DNA of 64,000 nt, taken from Piper betle (taxonomy: Eukaryota; Streptophyta; Magnoliopsida; Piperales; Piperaceae). The first letter of the stretch is position 1. Each line of letters begins with the position of its first letter. The notes under the pieces were generated by a model that did not search any database, was not told the origin of the DNA, and was given only the letters and a program-made list of their open reading frames with translations. A program made the position numbers and the translations under genes. Shown here piece after piece: positions 48,791 through 60,049 of the stretch. The stretch covers positions 1-64,000 of the forward strand of contig JAURVB010004972.1 in the NCBI GenBank assembly GCA_033002965.1, read 5' to 3'.

Positions 48791-50820
48791 AAGATTGTGT
48801 GTGAAACACTGGGCCAATGGGCCTGGTTCTACATGGTTAGATGCAGGAGAGGACTTGTTCAGAGGCTAGCTAGGATTGGATGGACGCCAGAGAAGACTTA
48901 GACAAAGGCTAGTCTCGGATAGACGTTGGAAGTGAAGGCACACACCTAATGTGGGAGACAACTAACTACAAACACATAGCACAAATAGTTTGATCCCCAC
49001 TATCGTTAGGGGCCTTATCTAGATCTCAAGAACAAACAAAAATGTGGAAATGGTTTATGCACAAGTAACTGATAAACAAGATGCACAAATGAAGTATGCA
49101 GACAAATAGACAATATGTACTTAAATAATAGTGTGTGTGTGTGTGTGTGAGGTACAACAAGTTCTTATTCTCATTGCTATTTGTGTTGGTGAACAAGTCA
49201 AACCATATAAGTAGTGAAATAGTGTAGAACTTGATAGTACTTAACTACTACCAGTGATCAAGTCAAACACAATGGAATTAAGCAAATGTTCAAACAAGTG
49301 AATGCAAAAGAGGTAATAGAGCACAAATAAGGAGAAGAATAGAGAAAACACAAACAAATTTTAAAGAGGTTCCCAACTAGTACTCCTTTCTTCAAGCTCA
49401 CCAAGTCTTTTGGTGAGCAGGTTGTTGTAGCCCCGCTAGGCAAACTAATTTATAACCTTACAAACAACCAAGCTACACCTCCTTCACAAGCACCAAGGAG
49501 CCTTGCACTTGAAACACCCTTGGAGTCTCAGCATGCCTTCCTTCTCCAATGCCAAGTGCCAAGCATTGTAGCTCCAATAAGCCCCAAACACCCTTAGAAA
49601 TTTACAACCTTTGGAAGCTACACCTTCTCCAAGAACCATCCCTCCTCAAACAAGATGCTTCCTCACACACACTTCTACACCATGGGAGTTCACAAGTTAC
49701 GCAAACACACTTGAGCTAAAATCTTTATAATGCACTCTCCTTGGTACAATCAAAAGCACCTAGAATTAAAGCTAATAGGTAAGTCTTCCCTAAGCCAAGC
49801 TTGTCTTTCTAATTTTGATCCAAGAAAGTCTAGAATTCACCAAAATAGCAAGAGGTATTCAAAATACACTCCCTAAGGCCCTATTTATAAGGCTTACATA
49901 GCCTCTCACCAAAAAGTAGTTGTTGGGTTTTGAACCCTACATTTTTGCTTTTTCCAATGGCAAATTTTGACAACATTTCCAAAACATTCAACTACTAAAT
50001 GATCAACCGAGAGTTCACTTAACACTGGCCACGTCAAACTTGGTTGCCGAACATGCGACCAAACGTCTAGTGAACTACCTTCCTAAGCTTCATCAATCGA
50101 CTGTGAGCTTCTAAGCACCACGATTGGTTTCCGAAGTGTTGCCGAAGATCACCTTCAGTTGCCGAATGTGTGACCGAATGCTTGCAAATCTCTAATGCTT
50201 CAACTCTTTATCTTTAGACTTCTACCAAAGGGTAACCAAAGTAAAATCTAGACAGTTTCTCACTAAGCCAAGGTCTTCGGCTACCAAACGTTGAAACTCC
50301 ATCTACCATAGTTTGCACCTCCTTGCTTTGGTTGCCAAAGTCCTAACCATTTGCCCGGCGAAGTCCCCATGACTTCAACACTTCAAAAGCCTTTTGAGTT
50401 GATTTTGATCGAAGTTGCTTGCTTGCTTTTCTTTGCTCAAATAGAAAGACCTCTATACCAAATAGAAAGTTTAAGCATTCAATCCCAAATACTTTCTATT
50501 ATATTATAGAAAGTTTAAGCATTCAATCCCAAATACTTTCTTTTATATTAAAGTCACTCTTTATCTCTCACGATCTCAAATTAGAGAGAAGGAAGTGATG
50601 GTCTTTACAAGAAAGAAAAAGGAAAGAAAATCCATGAAGATTGAAAATTGCTGCCCATAGCCTACACTTGCCATTTGCACTTGGAGTAAGGCCAATCATC
50701 TAGCAAGAAGAGGAACACTTCATTCCACATATTTGCAATTATGAAGCAAGCATCTCTAGCCCAAGAAATAAAATGATGATGAAGATGAAGGCGATACCTA
50801 GTGGACTCATTATCCTTGAC
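48791..50820 (-). repeat. Retroelement leader/LTR-like region with TATA box
   Basis: No gene is supported. The - strand carries TTATAAATAGGGCC at about 49881-49890 preceded by GGCTATGTAAGCC, an LTR-like promoter. Flanking phrases resemble the leaders of the gypsy copies near 28.3 and 44.2 kb. Boundaries are unclear. Confidence 0.35.
50464..50551 (+). repeat. Two-copy tandem repeat, period 44
   Basis: AGAAAGTTTAAGCATTCAAT plus the following bases occurs at 50464 and again at 50508, near-identical. Confidence 0.8.
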
Positions 50821-51478
50821 ACACACTCATACATAGGTGTACGTAGCTCATGTCATACAAGAGTTATATGAGTTGTGTAAGTAGGAGCGACTCCATAGTT
50901 GTTGATGTGGGTAGCCTTGAAATGAAGGTTGGTAGCCTTTTGTTAACTCTTGAAGAGAGTTATTATTTCATTATTGTTAAAATATTTCCCTCCTCATGTG
51001 ATGGTGGTCGGCAAGCAATCGACATTGGTGGTTCAAGTTTGACTAGTGTTCGACAAGTGGTGTAGAGTGGAAGATTTTTCAAGGAGTTTCCACATGGGGC
51101 GAGAAGGGGAGATTGGAAGGGTTGTATCTCTTTCCCATGTGAAGGATACTGAAACCAACCCTAGTGTGTTCCGTATGATTCGGGAGGGGAGAATTATTAG
51201 AGTCCCACATCATACGATGAATGTGAGAAGACATGCAACTACACGGAGAATCATAAAAACGTGGAGTTACTTTAAGAGGTACGAGGAATTCGAGTAGAAT
51301 TGTGGAAGGCAAGGAGTATTTGGTGTTTGGCTCTTTGTATTGAAGAGGTTGGTCGTATCTCGTGTATAATGTTTTGTATCCAATATCCATTTATTTATTT
51401 ATTTATTTATTGTTTTTTACTTATTATTAATAATGATATATTTACTTAATAATATTAGTCTTATTTATGTTTACTAAA

Positions 51479-51536
<58 letters not shown>

Positions 51537-51899
51537 ATTTGTTTGTTCGCGTGTATGTTATTATTTATTTGTATTTAATTATGTATTCTTGTATTGTATA
51601 ACTATGATATTATTATTATTCATGATTAATGAGTATTAGCTATTTATTTATTTATTTATTGAATTATTATTTATTTATTCATTAATTATTTAATTATTTA
51701 TATGTTTACTAACAGGAGTATATATGATATTTACTCGTGTTTACCAGTGTATTTATATAGTATAATTATGCTATTATTTTATGATTAGATTATTATTATT
51801 GACATGTCTTTATTATTTATCTATTTATTCATGAGTGCATTTATTTATTTATTATTTATTTATTAGTTATTTCTTTTATTATGTCTCGATTTGTGTGAT
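50821..51899. other. Noncoding DNA with simple repeats
   Basis: No recognised gene. The 83-codon frame at 51046-51297 lacks motifs. From 51380 on, TTTATTTATT-type runs dominate. Confidence 0.4.
51480..51534. repeat. Compound (GT)n(AT)n microsatellite
   Basis: About 10 GT units followed by about 17 AT units. Confidence 0.9.
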
Positions 51900-52996
51900 G
51901 TATGTTTAGTTGTAGGTTTATTTAGCATTCTTTTCTATTGCGATGTACTGATGATGTGAGCACACACTACAGGCATGCATCATATAGAGATGTCAGTATT
52001 TTTCTTAGAGGGGGTTCAGATGTAAGTTTCGGAGTCCGAGCTCACCATAGATGTGCAAACATACTTGGAGCTTGGACCACAGGTCTATAGGACTCTCCCT
52101 CTCTGCTTGACTCCTTCGTGCATAATTTAATCATGTTTTAGATGTAGGACGACATCAGCTGTGTTTTATCGGATCCCTCTGATGTCAGGCCAATTAGTTG
52201 TGTTTCTACACATGTTTAATAAAACTACAATGATGAGATCCCTTGTTGGTTTTCGAACTAAAACTCTAGAAATATATGATATAAGCCTCTTCCCTTAACC
52301 TATTATATAAGTATGTGCATTTTTTACAGATTTCATGAAGAAAAGAGTGAACTGTATGGAGATATGTATGGACCGCACTAGTACTCCTTCAAACCCTAAG
52401 ATAGTGCAGCGTATGAGGGTATTGCATAATGCAACACATTTTCGAAATTTGTGACACTAACTTAACCGTTCATTTTGCCACTCGAGTATCGTGGCAGGTC
52501 TAATATGGAGGATGTGAGGGCGTAAGCATTGTATGTATGAATATGAATATTAGTCCTGCATGTGAGTTGACATTTGTTTAAGTATATTTGCTTATTACCC
52601 AGTGTGAGTCAATTCTAAAATTTCATAAGTTTATATGGGTAAGGAATACCCATTTCCCAGTTTGTATTAGTTATTTTTCAGACCAGTAACATTTGTTACT
52701 GACGTTTTTCATATAACATATATAGGTCTTGCAAATCCAGAGTCAGCTTTGGTGGGAGGACAAATAAACGTTACACACACTTGAGCTCAAAACAATTATT
52801 TACTTTCTTACTTTTATTTATATTCGATGTGTATTGACGTGTATTTAACAGCGTCTTTCATTATCATGACACCAAGAAGGTTGTTTCGATCCACTTCATC
52901 GATCGAGTTGTATCGACCGATAACTTTAAACATAATTCGATTCGATTGTAACATTTCTCATTCAGTTCCTAGGAGAACCAAAATCAGGGTGTTACA
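51900..52996 (+). repeat. 5' LTR of a decayed LTR element (start estimated)
   Basis: The segment ends AAATCAGGGTGTTACA just before a primer-binding site. Its last 390 bases match 55605-56041, including GGACCACTAACATTTGTTA-type text and GACACCAAGAAGGTTGTTTC. The upstream part has TCCCTCTCTGCTTGACTCC and GTGTTTTATCGGATCCC, matching the structure of other large LTRs in the window. The left end is a guess. Confidence 0.6.
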
Positions 52997-52998
52997 AG

Positions 52999-53012
52999 TT
53001 GGTATCAGAGTC
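52999..53012 (+). other. tRNA-Met-type primer-binding site
   Basis: TTGGTATCAGAGTC lies two bases after the LTR end and is complementary to the initiator tRNA-Met 3' end, fixing the element's orientation as +. Confidence 0.75.
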
Positions 53013-54154
53013 ATGTCTTGGTCAATTGAGATGGAAGACTTTGTATTGAGTCAAGTGTGTGGAGCTATCCTTAGCCAAGCCAACATGTATTTCGTTTGGT
53101 CTTTTATTAGGATTTCAGATTGTGTACTCAGTCAGACTAGAGTAGTGCATGTTTTATTGTTAACGGTAACAAAAGTTATGAGATGTATATGAGATCATGA
53201 TTTTAGTAGATGCCAGCCTAAATGCCAAGATAAGCTTAGAGATATGCTTTGTCTTTTGATGTGATAGAGATTTGGATGACTAATAGTGTCCACATGTTAA
53301 GTTAACAGATGGTGACTAGGAGTACCTAGAACTTTGGTGAACCCATTGCAGCATTTGCCTATCTTTTGTATGTCACCACATCAGTCCTTCCTTAGAACAT
53401 AGTGTACATCGCAAGACACAGTTATAAGAGATGACACCAATAGGAAGCTTGGAGTATGGAGACACTCATGTAGTTTCGTGTCACGTAAGCCTGGACCATC
53501 AAGTGCTTTAAACAGATGCATTAAGCATATTTCGAGGTCTACATTGGGGAACATAGACCTTCAGATAGATCCTTGTGGACGGAGGATGTAACTATGTTAG
53601 CAGATCCACTTAAGCACTTGGGACACTTGAAGCACAGATGAGAGTTTGGGCAGATGACTTGGATAGACCACTTCAAGGAGATAATAATGGATGAGGATGA
53701 GTAGCAAGGTAGATCTATAGTCACATGGACATTTTACTGCCTTCCCTCTCTTCCACTAGTGTATATCTGTCACAACATTATTGTTAGCCACTTTTGAACA
53801 GATTGAGGGATGAACACATTGAGAATGAGTGAGATTACCTTTGACCACTGATTTAGACAGTTGGCCAGATGTCACTCGATTTGCCAGGGCTAGATCAGTG
53901 ATGGCTATTGAGAACTAGTCAGTGTTGTAGGAGCAGTCACCCTAGATTGCAGGAGATAAGTGTAGGCTTTGCATTGGATCACCATTGTACGTGTCACCAC
54001 TATGATCTGGACACCCTCCATATCAGGCACGCATGGTTGGATAGCCTAAGTCAGGTTGATAGCAGCTACCTTTGATGAGACGAACACATGGAGGAAGGTA
54101 TGTCAAAGACAGTAGTGGGTTCATGAAGCACATGATTAGGATTAGATCTTCAGC

Positions 54155-54365
54155 ACCTGGATAGCACAGCCACCGTCCGAGTAGCACAACCCCGTCTGAG
54201 TTGCACAACTACCATCCGAATAGAACAACTACCATATGTGATGCACACCCACTGTCCGAGTTGCCCAACCATCGACCGTGATGCACTACTACAAACTAAA
54301 TGTGCACTACTACCATCTGTGATGTACAACCACCGTCCGTATATTGTAATACCATCGATCGAGTG
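54155..54365 (+). repeat. Degenerate tandem array of about 20-base units
   Basis: Roughly nine units of the type GTTGCACAACTACCGTCCGA, with substitutions, at a spacing of about 19-25 bases. Confidence 0.65.
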
Positions 54366-55150
54366 GAGCAATTATTGTGGAAGTAAGGACCAAGTAGTTA
54401 CTTCACCCTACCAGAGGACTACTTGATGATGTTCCTAGCATTGCACAGAGACCTCATGTCACATCATTGAGAGCAAAGTTAGGTCAAGGATGGAGGACAA
54501 GATATAGCTACGGTAACATCATCCAAGCAGAGGAAAGTTAGGCGAACTAGAATTATTTGGATGTGATGGCCCATGATTGACTTCACCAGCCATCTTGCAT
54601 ACCATCGCCTCGACCTGACATCTTTGGGTCAGATGTGTATTGCTCGAGTCGGTTCGAGCAAGCTCAAGCCATAACAATTTTAAGAATATGAGCATGAGGC
54701 CCATATGGCCATATGAGCATATTATGGAGGTTGAGTATGCCCAACATGGATATGATAGTTTTAGTTATGATATAATAGAGCATGAGTGTTCAGTGTATAC
54801 ATGAGGTACACATATGATTTTTATGAGTTAGCCAGGAGTTTAGGCCTAGATCTAGGCCATAGCAACATTTAGTATTTGTTTGAGATTTTCAGAGTATCTC
54901 ATTGCATGCATTGTAGGGATTATGCCCTGTGGGCTCAGCTCAATTGAATTTAGAGTTTCGAGGCCCATTTACCCTTTTTGGGTTGATTCTTACCTATACA
55001 ATCAATTTTAAGATTCAAGTCAGTTTGGACGGACTCAATGTGAGCTTTCTGTCTATATGTATCTTGCATATACCCATAGGTGGGCCCCATGAGGTCACGA
55101 GTTGGACGTTTAGATCATGCCATGTGGCAAGACCTAAACAGTCCAGGTCT

Positions 55151-55256
55151 GCCCTTGCTTCACCATGTTGATTTATAGAAATTTCCCGTGATTTTGAGGA
55201 TTTGCCCTTGCTTCACCATGTTGATTTATAGAAATTTCCCGTGATTTTGAGGATTT
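55151..55256 (+). repeat. Perfect tandem duplication, period 53
   Basis: GCCCTTGCTTCACCATGTTG plus the next 33 bases occurs at 55151 and again at 55204 with no visible mismatch, implying a recent event. Confidence 0.9.
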
Positions 55257-55604
55257 CCACCATTATTGCCGCCACCACCAGACTAGTACGGCCGTGACCA
55301 CCTCGCGACTGGCTATCAATCTATACCCACTGTCACCATCAGTGTAGCCGTAGTCGCTGTTGGCGACCGAGTTTTTATCATTGTTCATCACTGCTGCCAC
55401 CACCCTTTCGGGCAGTTTTTCGGCGTCGATGAGCCACCTCCGGCCGATCCACCACCCACATAACTTCATCTTGATGAGGTATTCATTTTGAGACCACTCA
55501 TGACCACCGTCGCAGTCGGGATCGCCGCTGGCGACGCCACCGCACCTAGCAGTGAAGCCACATATTTCCGGCCATTTTTCGGCCAGCCAACGATTGGACC
55601 TTAC

Positions 55605-56041
55605 CGTCAATTCTATAGTTCCATAAGTTTCCATGGTAATGGAATACCCATTTACCAGCTTGTATTAGTCATAAGTTTCCACGGTAACGAAATACCCATT
55701 TACCAGCTTGTATTAGTTATTTTTCGGACCACTAACATTTGTTAGTGATGTTTTTCTATAATATATATAAGTCTTAATAATCCTGAGTTGACTTTGGTAG
55801 GAGGACAAATAAACACTACACACTTGAACTCAACGCAGTTATTTACTTTCTTATTTTTATTTATATTCGATGTGTTTTGACATGTATTTAATAGTGTCTT
55901 CCATTCTCATGACACCAAGAAGGTTGTTTCGATCAATTTCATCAATCGAGTCATACCGACTGATAACTTTCGATCATAACATTCTTTCGATCATAACATT
56001 TCTGATTCGGTTCCTAGGTGAATTAAAATCAGGGTGTTACA
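55605..56041 (+). repeat. 3' LTR copy of the decayed LTR element
   Basis: It matches 52610-52996 and ends with the same CAGGGTGTTACA. It differs by an extra 48-base tandem copy (ATAAGTTTCC at 55623 and 55671) and by an extra TTTCGATCATAACAT unit near 55985. The two LTRs have thus diverged by substitutions and duplications. Confidence 0.65.
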
Positions 56042-57344
56042 CGACTCATCTTCAAACTAATGGATCTAGTCATTTTCTTAAAATGGCTAACTTAATTGAA
56101 TATCATAAGCACATTCTTACTAATATATTAGAACTTACTCTAATAAGTATAAGATGTGGGACTAAATATTTGAGAGATCTTACATTTCACCCACCTTAAG
56201 GAAATTCTATTTTGAAATTCTTTTCTATAGCTTATGAGCCTAATTAGTTTTTGTACACCCATCATTCAAGATGGTCTCAGGTTGGTTCTGATACTATTTG
56301 TAACGATATATTTCAAACGCAAACAAGTGATTCTAATCCTTTTTAAAAAATAAGAACCAAAATAGAAGATCGTAAGTATATATCCACTAATATATCGACT
56401 CTTATCATGATAAGTATTGGACTAACTACTTAGCAGATCTTAGAGGCCGCATCCTTACAATTGGGATTACAATCTACCCGAGACTGAATTAGATGTTAAG
56501 CTAGACATAGACTAGGTCTATGAACCGGAAAAAAATTGAAGACGAAATTTTTTTAAAGGGAGTGGATTTTAATATCTTATAGAGTTAGCCTCATATTTAA
56601 TACATATGAAGGTAAGATTTAATATATTAATATTGTGCCTATAGATGTATGAGTTGGATTAATCAATATCGAAGAAAATAGCTTCACCTGTCAGTTTATC
56701 CTTTGCCTGAATTATTACAAAACACTTCCAATACTCTATGTGTAAAAAATGAAATATTCTATCCAGCTTTTTAATCAAGAAAAATAAAATTTCTATTTTT
56801 CCCCTTTTCCCAATGTAACCTAACTATTAAACAAGGAGTTTGTTAATGTCATGAAAGAAATGTAATTGACTAAAAGGAGTATATATATGATATATTTTGT
56901 TTACAAATTAATTATGATTACCTCTAAATAGGTTACTCTTTTGATTTCTTATGAATAAAAAAATTACCCATTTTTATTTTCGGCCGGAAATATCTTTTAC
57001 TTATCGCCGGAGATAAAGAAAAAAGAGAAATTATCCATGTATGCAAGATAGCACATAGTGGTCCACTTGGAGATGATTTCATTATTTCAAGCCTTAATTT
57101 TGATGCGAGCCCTATAAACGAAATTAATTAACTCAATATTATCTTTTACATAAAGTATATAAAATATAACTATTTTTCAATTCATTTAGGAGAAGGGAAA
57201 TATTTTGCTTGTAAAATAAAACCTTGTTATCCCACCTAAATAAACAAAAAATAAAATATAACATTTTCACCTCCTAAATCGCATGGGGGCATTTTTCTTC
57301 TTTTATGTAAATTCAAATAAAAAATAAAACACTTCCCGAACATT
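56042..57344. other. Noncoding DNA upstream of the GNAT-like gene
   Basis: No supported gene. AT-rich, with old repeat phrases. The last 100-200 bases are the likely proximal promoter of the gene starting at 57438. Confidence 0.4.
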
Positions 57345-57353
57345 TTTCCCGCC
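57345..57353 (+). promoter_or_regulatory. E2F-type site (TTTCCCGCC)
   Basis: TTTTTCCCGCCATTT contains the consensus TTTCCCGCC 85 bases before the start codon at 57438. E2F/DP factors bind such sites in plant genes expressed at the G1/S transition. The position is appropriate; binding is not shown. Confidence 0.5.
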
Positions 57354-57437
57354 ATTTCTCTAGACCAGAAGCAAGAGGTAGAGCCGGATCGCCTTTGCCC
57401 ATCTCTTGATGCTTCGCTTTGATGCCGGTGGAACCCC

Positions 57438-59894
57438 ATGGCCGCCCGCGGCACCTCCTCTTCGTCCTTCTCCATCGGTACGCACCCCGGCAGCATCAAA
57501 TTTGGTGGCGGTTCGCTTTCTTTCTGTTGGGCTGTGCTGTGGTTCGACTAATAGTTTTTTTGTTTTTTTTCAATCGCAGGAAATTGCAAGGTTGTGATTG
57601 AGGGAGGGAACTTCGTTTCCGAGATGCACCCTGGGCAGCTCGCCGTTTCTGTGACTGATGTCGCTAAGATCAATGTCTCAGGTTTGGATTTGAAATATTT
57701 GTGTTTGGGCGTTACTTGGGATTATCTTTACTTTTGCAGAAGCATGCGATCTTTATTTATTTGTTTGTTCTTTGATGTTTGGGTCCTATGAACCTTAGAG
57801 ATCATAGATATTTGATTTTCTTTATTTTTATTCGGGGAATGCGTTAAATCAGTCTAATTTCTTGAGATTTAAGGTAGTCTATTTTTGTAGAATAACTTCC
57901 ACAGTTACCTCCAAATCCCTAGATTATCGACTTCCATGAGTGTACAGTTGGTTAGCTTTCAACACTCTGTAGCTAGGGTGTATGCTAGTTCTTAGTTTGA
58001 AATGCCTCTTTCATTCATTGTATTGATGGCTTTATGTAATTTTGGATTGAAGTAGTAGACGATAAATCACTTGCTCTGTTGAATCTGCATGTATTTCCTA
58101 TCTGCTTTGTCTTATATGTTTATCAAATTTGTAAAAGACATGGCATTCATTTATTTTTTCCCTTTGGTTTCCTGGAATTTGCTCAAAGCAGTATCTTCTC
58201 ATAAAGAAAAACGATGGTCAAAGAAATCCGGCATGGACTTTTTGGACAGGATTGCTGCTGAAGATAATGGTATGAGTCATGACTATGTTCATCAGTTATA
58301 AACCAGAGCTTCCGTTATTACTTGCTTTGGTTTAGATGTATGTATTTTAGTGGATGTTATGCCCTTTTTGTATATTACAATGCGCCCATGATAGATGAGA
58401 GCTTTTCCTATTCGAAGAATAGCTCGTTCCTTCTTTTGAATCCAAAAGAAATTGATAGCCACTGCAAACCACTGATCCAGGTGATCTTTTCTCTTCCATT
58501 TTATAATTGCTGTTATTTCAGACTTAAATTGAACTACTTTTCTGCATAGTTTGTCCATAGCTTCTATTATAATTGTTAAAGTTCTATATTCTTGGATTTA
58601 GTTTTGGTAAGTGATTAACAAAGGGGTATGCACACTATCATTGGATTTATTTGTTAACATGGAGGCGCTGAATTGGAAAATTACTTGAAGGTGCATTTCA
58701 GTTATTGGAATTTGACTATTTGTATTTGAGTATATTCTCAGCCGTAGATATATTTAGTTATGTATAATAGCTAGTAAAAAATTTCTTCAGCTTTCAAATT
58801 TTATCTTTTGGCAATTAGAACTAACAAATTGGTACTGGGGAGATCGTGAAAATAATTGATACAGTGAAGATAACAACCTTGCGTCTCAAGTAGTTGTTAT
58901 ATCTGATGTATATATGGAATACTCCTATGATTTTGAATTTCTTCAATAATTGATAACTAATTAAATTTCCTATTCAAGTAAATAACTAATGACCTTAATC
59001 CTTTTGCATCAATCCTTTTATATCTTTATCCTTACAAAAAATAATAATAAACAAATAAGTTCATTTTCCTGCTGCTGTTTTTTCTTTTCTAAAGGAATTC
59101 TAATTGAGCATTTACTTTGTTTTTCCTGACAGGATGTCTTGGCTCTTTACAAGAAAGAGCTCCCCACAATGAATTATGCTGCTAATACTGGGAAAAAATC
59201 CTTGTTCCTTGAAAGATGTGTGTCAAATGGGTGAGCTATATTTTTCTTAACTCTGTTTCTTCTTCTCTCAATGAACTAATATATAATTTTAAATTTCAGC
59301 AACTAATTTTAAGGAACTTTGTTAAATCTGACATGCATTGATTTTAGGCACTACATCCCTCCTTTTCCATTCCCTATTGTCGGAGGGAAGGATGAAAAGT
59401 TTTTCAATATTCTTTTTCGCTGATGAAGTTAAAGATTTTAGTTATATGCATTCACTGATCACATTGGGGCTCTCACCCAGGAGCATGTAAAATAGAGTAT
59501 ACAAATCCCCAATCAATTTGGGTGTAGTGGGAACAAGTGTATATATTTATATAATTTTTTGCTTTTCGCACATTATTGAAACTTAAAGTATCTCTCTCAT
59601 ATTCATTAGTCATGGTAAATGATAGAAGTAGTTTGACACGTTAATGCTTTATTGATCTGCAGTAAATACTGCACTTTAATTGTACTATCGGGTGCAATTG
59701 GAGGCTTAAAAGAGGTGAAATTCCTGCTTCTCATCTTTTGTGTTCTGAAGTAAACATGTACGCTTTCAGCCGTTAGTAAAGACATCACATTCATTTTGCA
59801 GGTAATAGCTGCAATATCATTTCAGATTGTCTCTGTTGATACTCAGTATGCAGAGATTCCTCTGGCTGCTGTCAGCCCTAGTTTCCAGCAAAAA
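57438..59894 (+). CDS. Probable acetyltransferase-fold (GNAT-like) protein, N-terminal seven exons
   Basis: Exons: 57438-57477, 57580-57681, 58192-58269, 58395-58480, 59133-59230, 59663-59714, 59802-59894. All have GT-AG introns and matching phases, 549 nt or 183 residues with no stop. The product starts MAARGTSSSSFSIGNCKVVI. It carries a basic KEKRWSKKSG segment near residue 50, FLLLNPKEIDSHCKPLIQ, ELPTMNYAANTGKKSLFLER, CTLIVLSGAIGGLKEVIAA and finally VDTQYAEIPLAAVSPSFQQK. The last two resemble the beta-strand 4 and motif A entry of GNAT N-acetyltransferases. The expected next exon would carry the acetyl-CoA loop (a Q/R-X-X-G-X-G/A pattern). That exon is not found in the window; an LTR about 2 kb long follows. 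The ATG is preceded by an E2F site. The substrate is unknown. The exon structure is firm, the family assignment moderate. Confidence 0.7.
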
Positions 59895-60049
59895 GTAAGA
59901 ACAGTATTTTTGTCTCTCGCCCACGATGCGTCTTTAATCAATTTATTTTACCAGAAAAATTATGAGTTTTTCTTGTATTCCATTTCCTTCTCTTATTTTC
60001 TTTGAGAGGATTACTATGAAATGGCCTTCTAATCTCGGTGTCTTGAGAT
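59895..60049 (+). other. Start of intron 7 of the GNAT-like gene
   Basis: Begins GTAAGAACAG after the AAA end of exon 7. It is T-rich as expected for an intron and passes into LTR-like sequence near 60050. Confidence 0.5.

Larger units (their letters stand above)
53013..55604 (+). mobile_element. Internal region of the decayed LTR element, no intact gene
   Basis: About 2.6 kb between the primer site and the second LTR copy. No RT, integrase or gag motif can be read in any frame; the longest frames are about 60-120 codons without domains. It is either a non-autonomous element or a strongly decayed one. It contains a short degenerate tandem array (54155-54365) and a perfect 53-base duplication (55151-55256). 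Confidence 0.5.
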
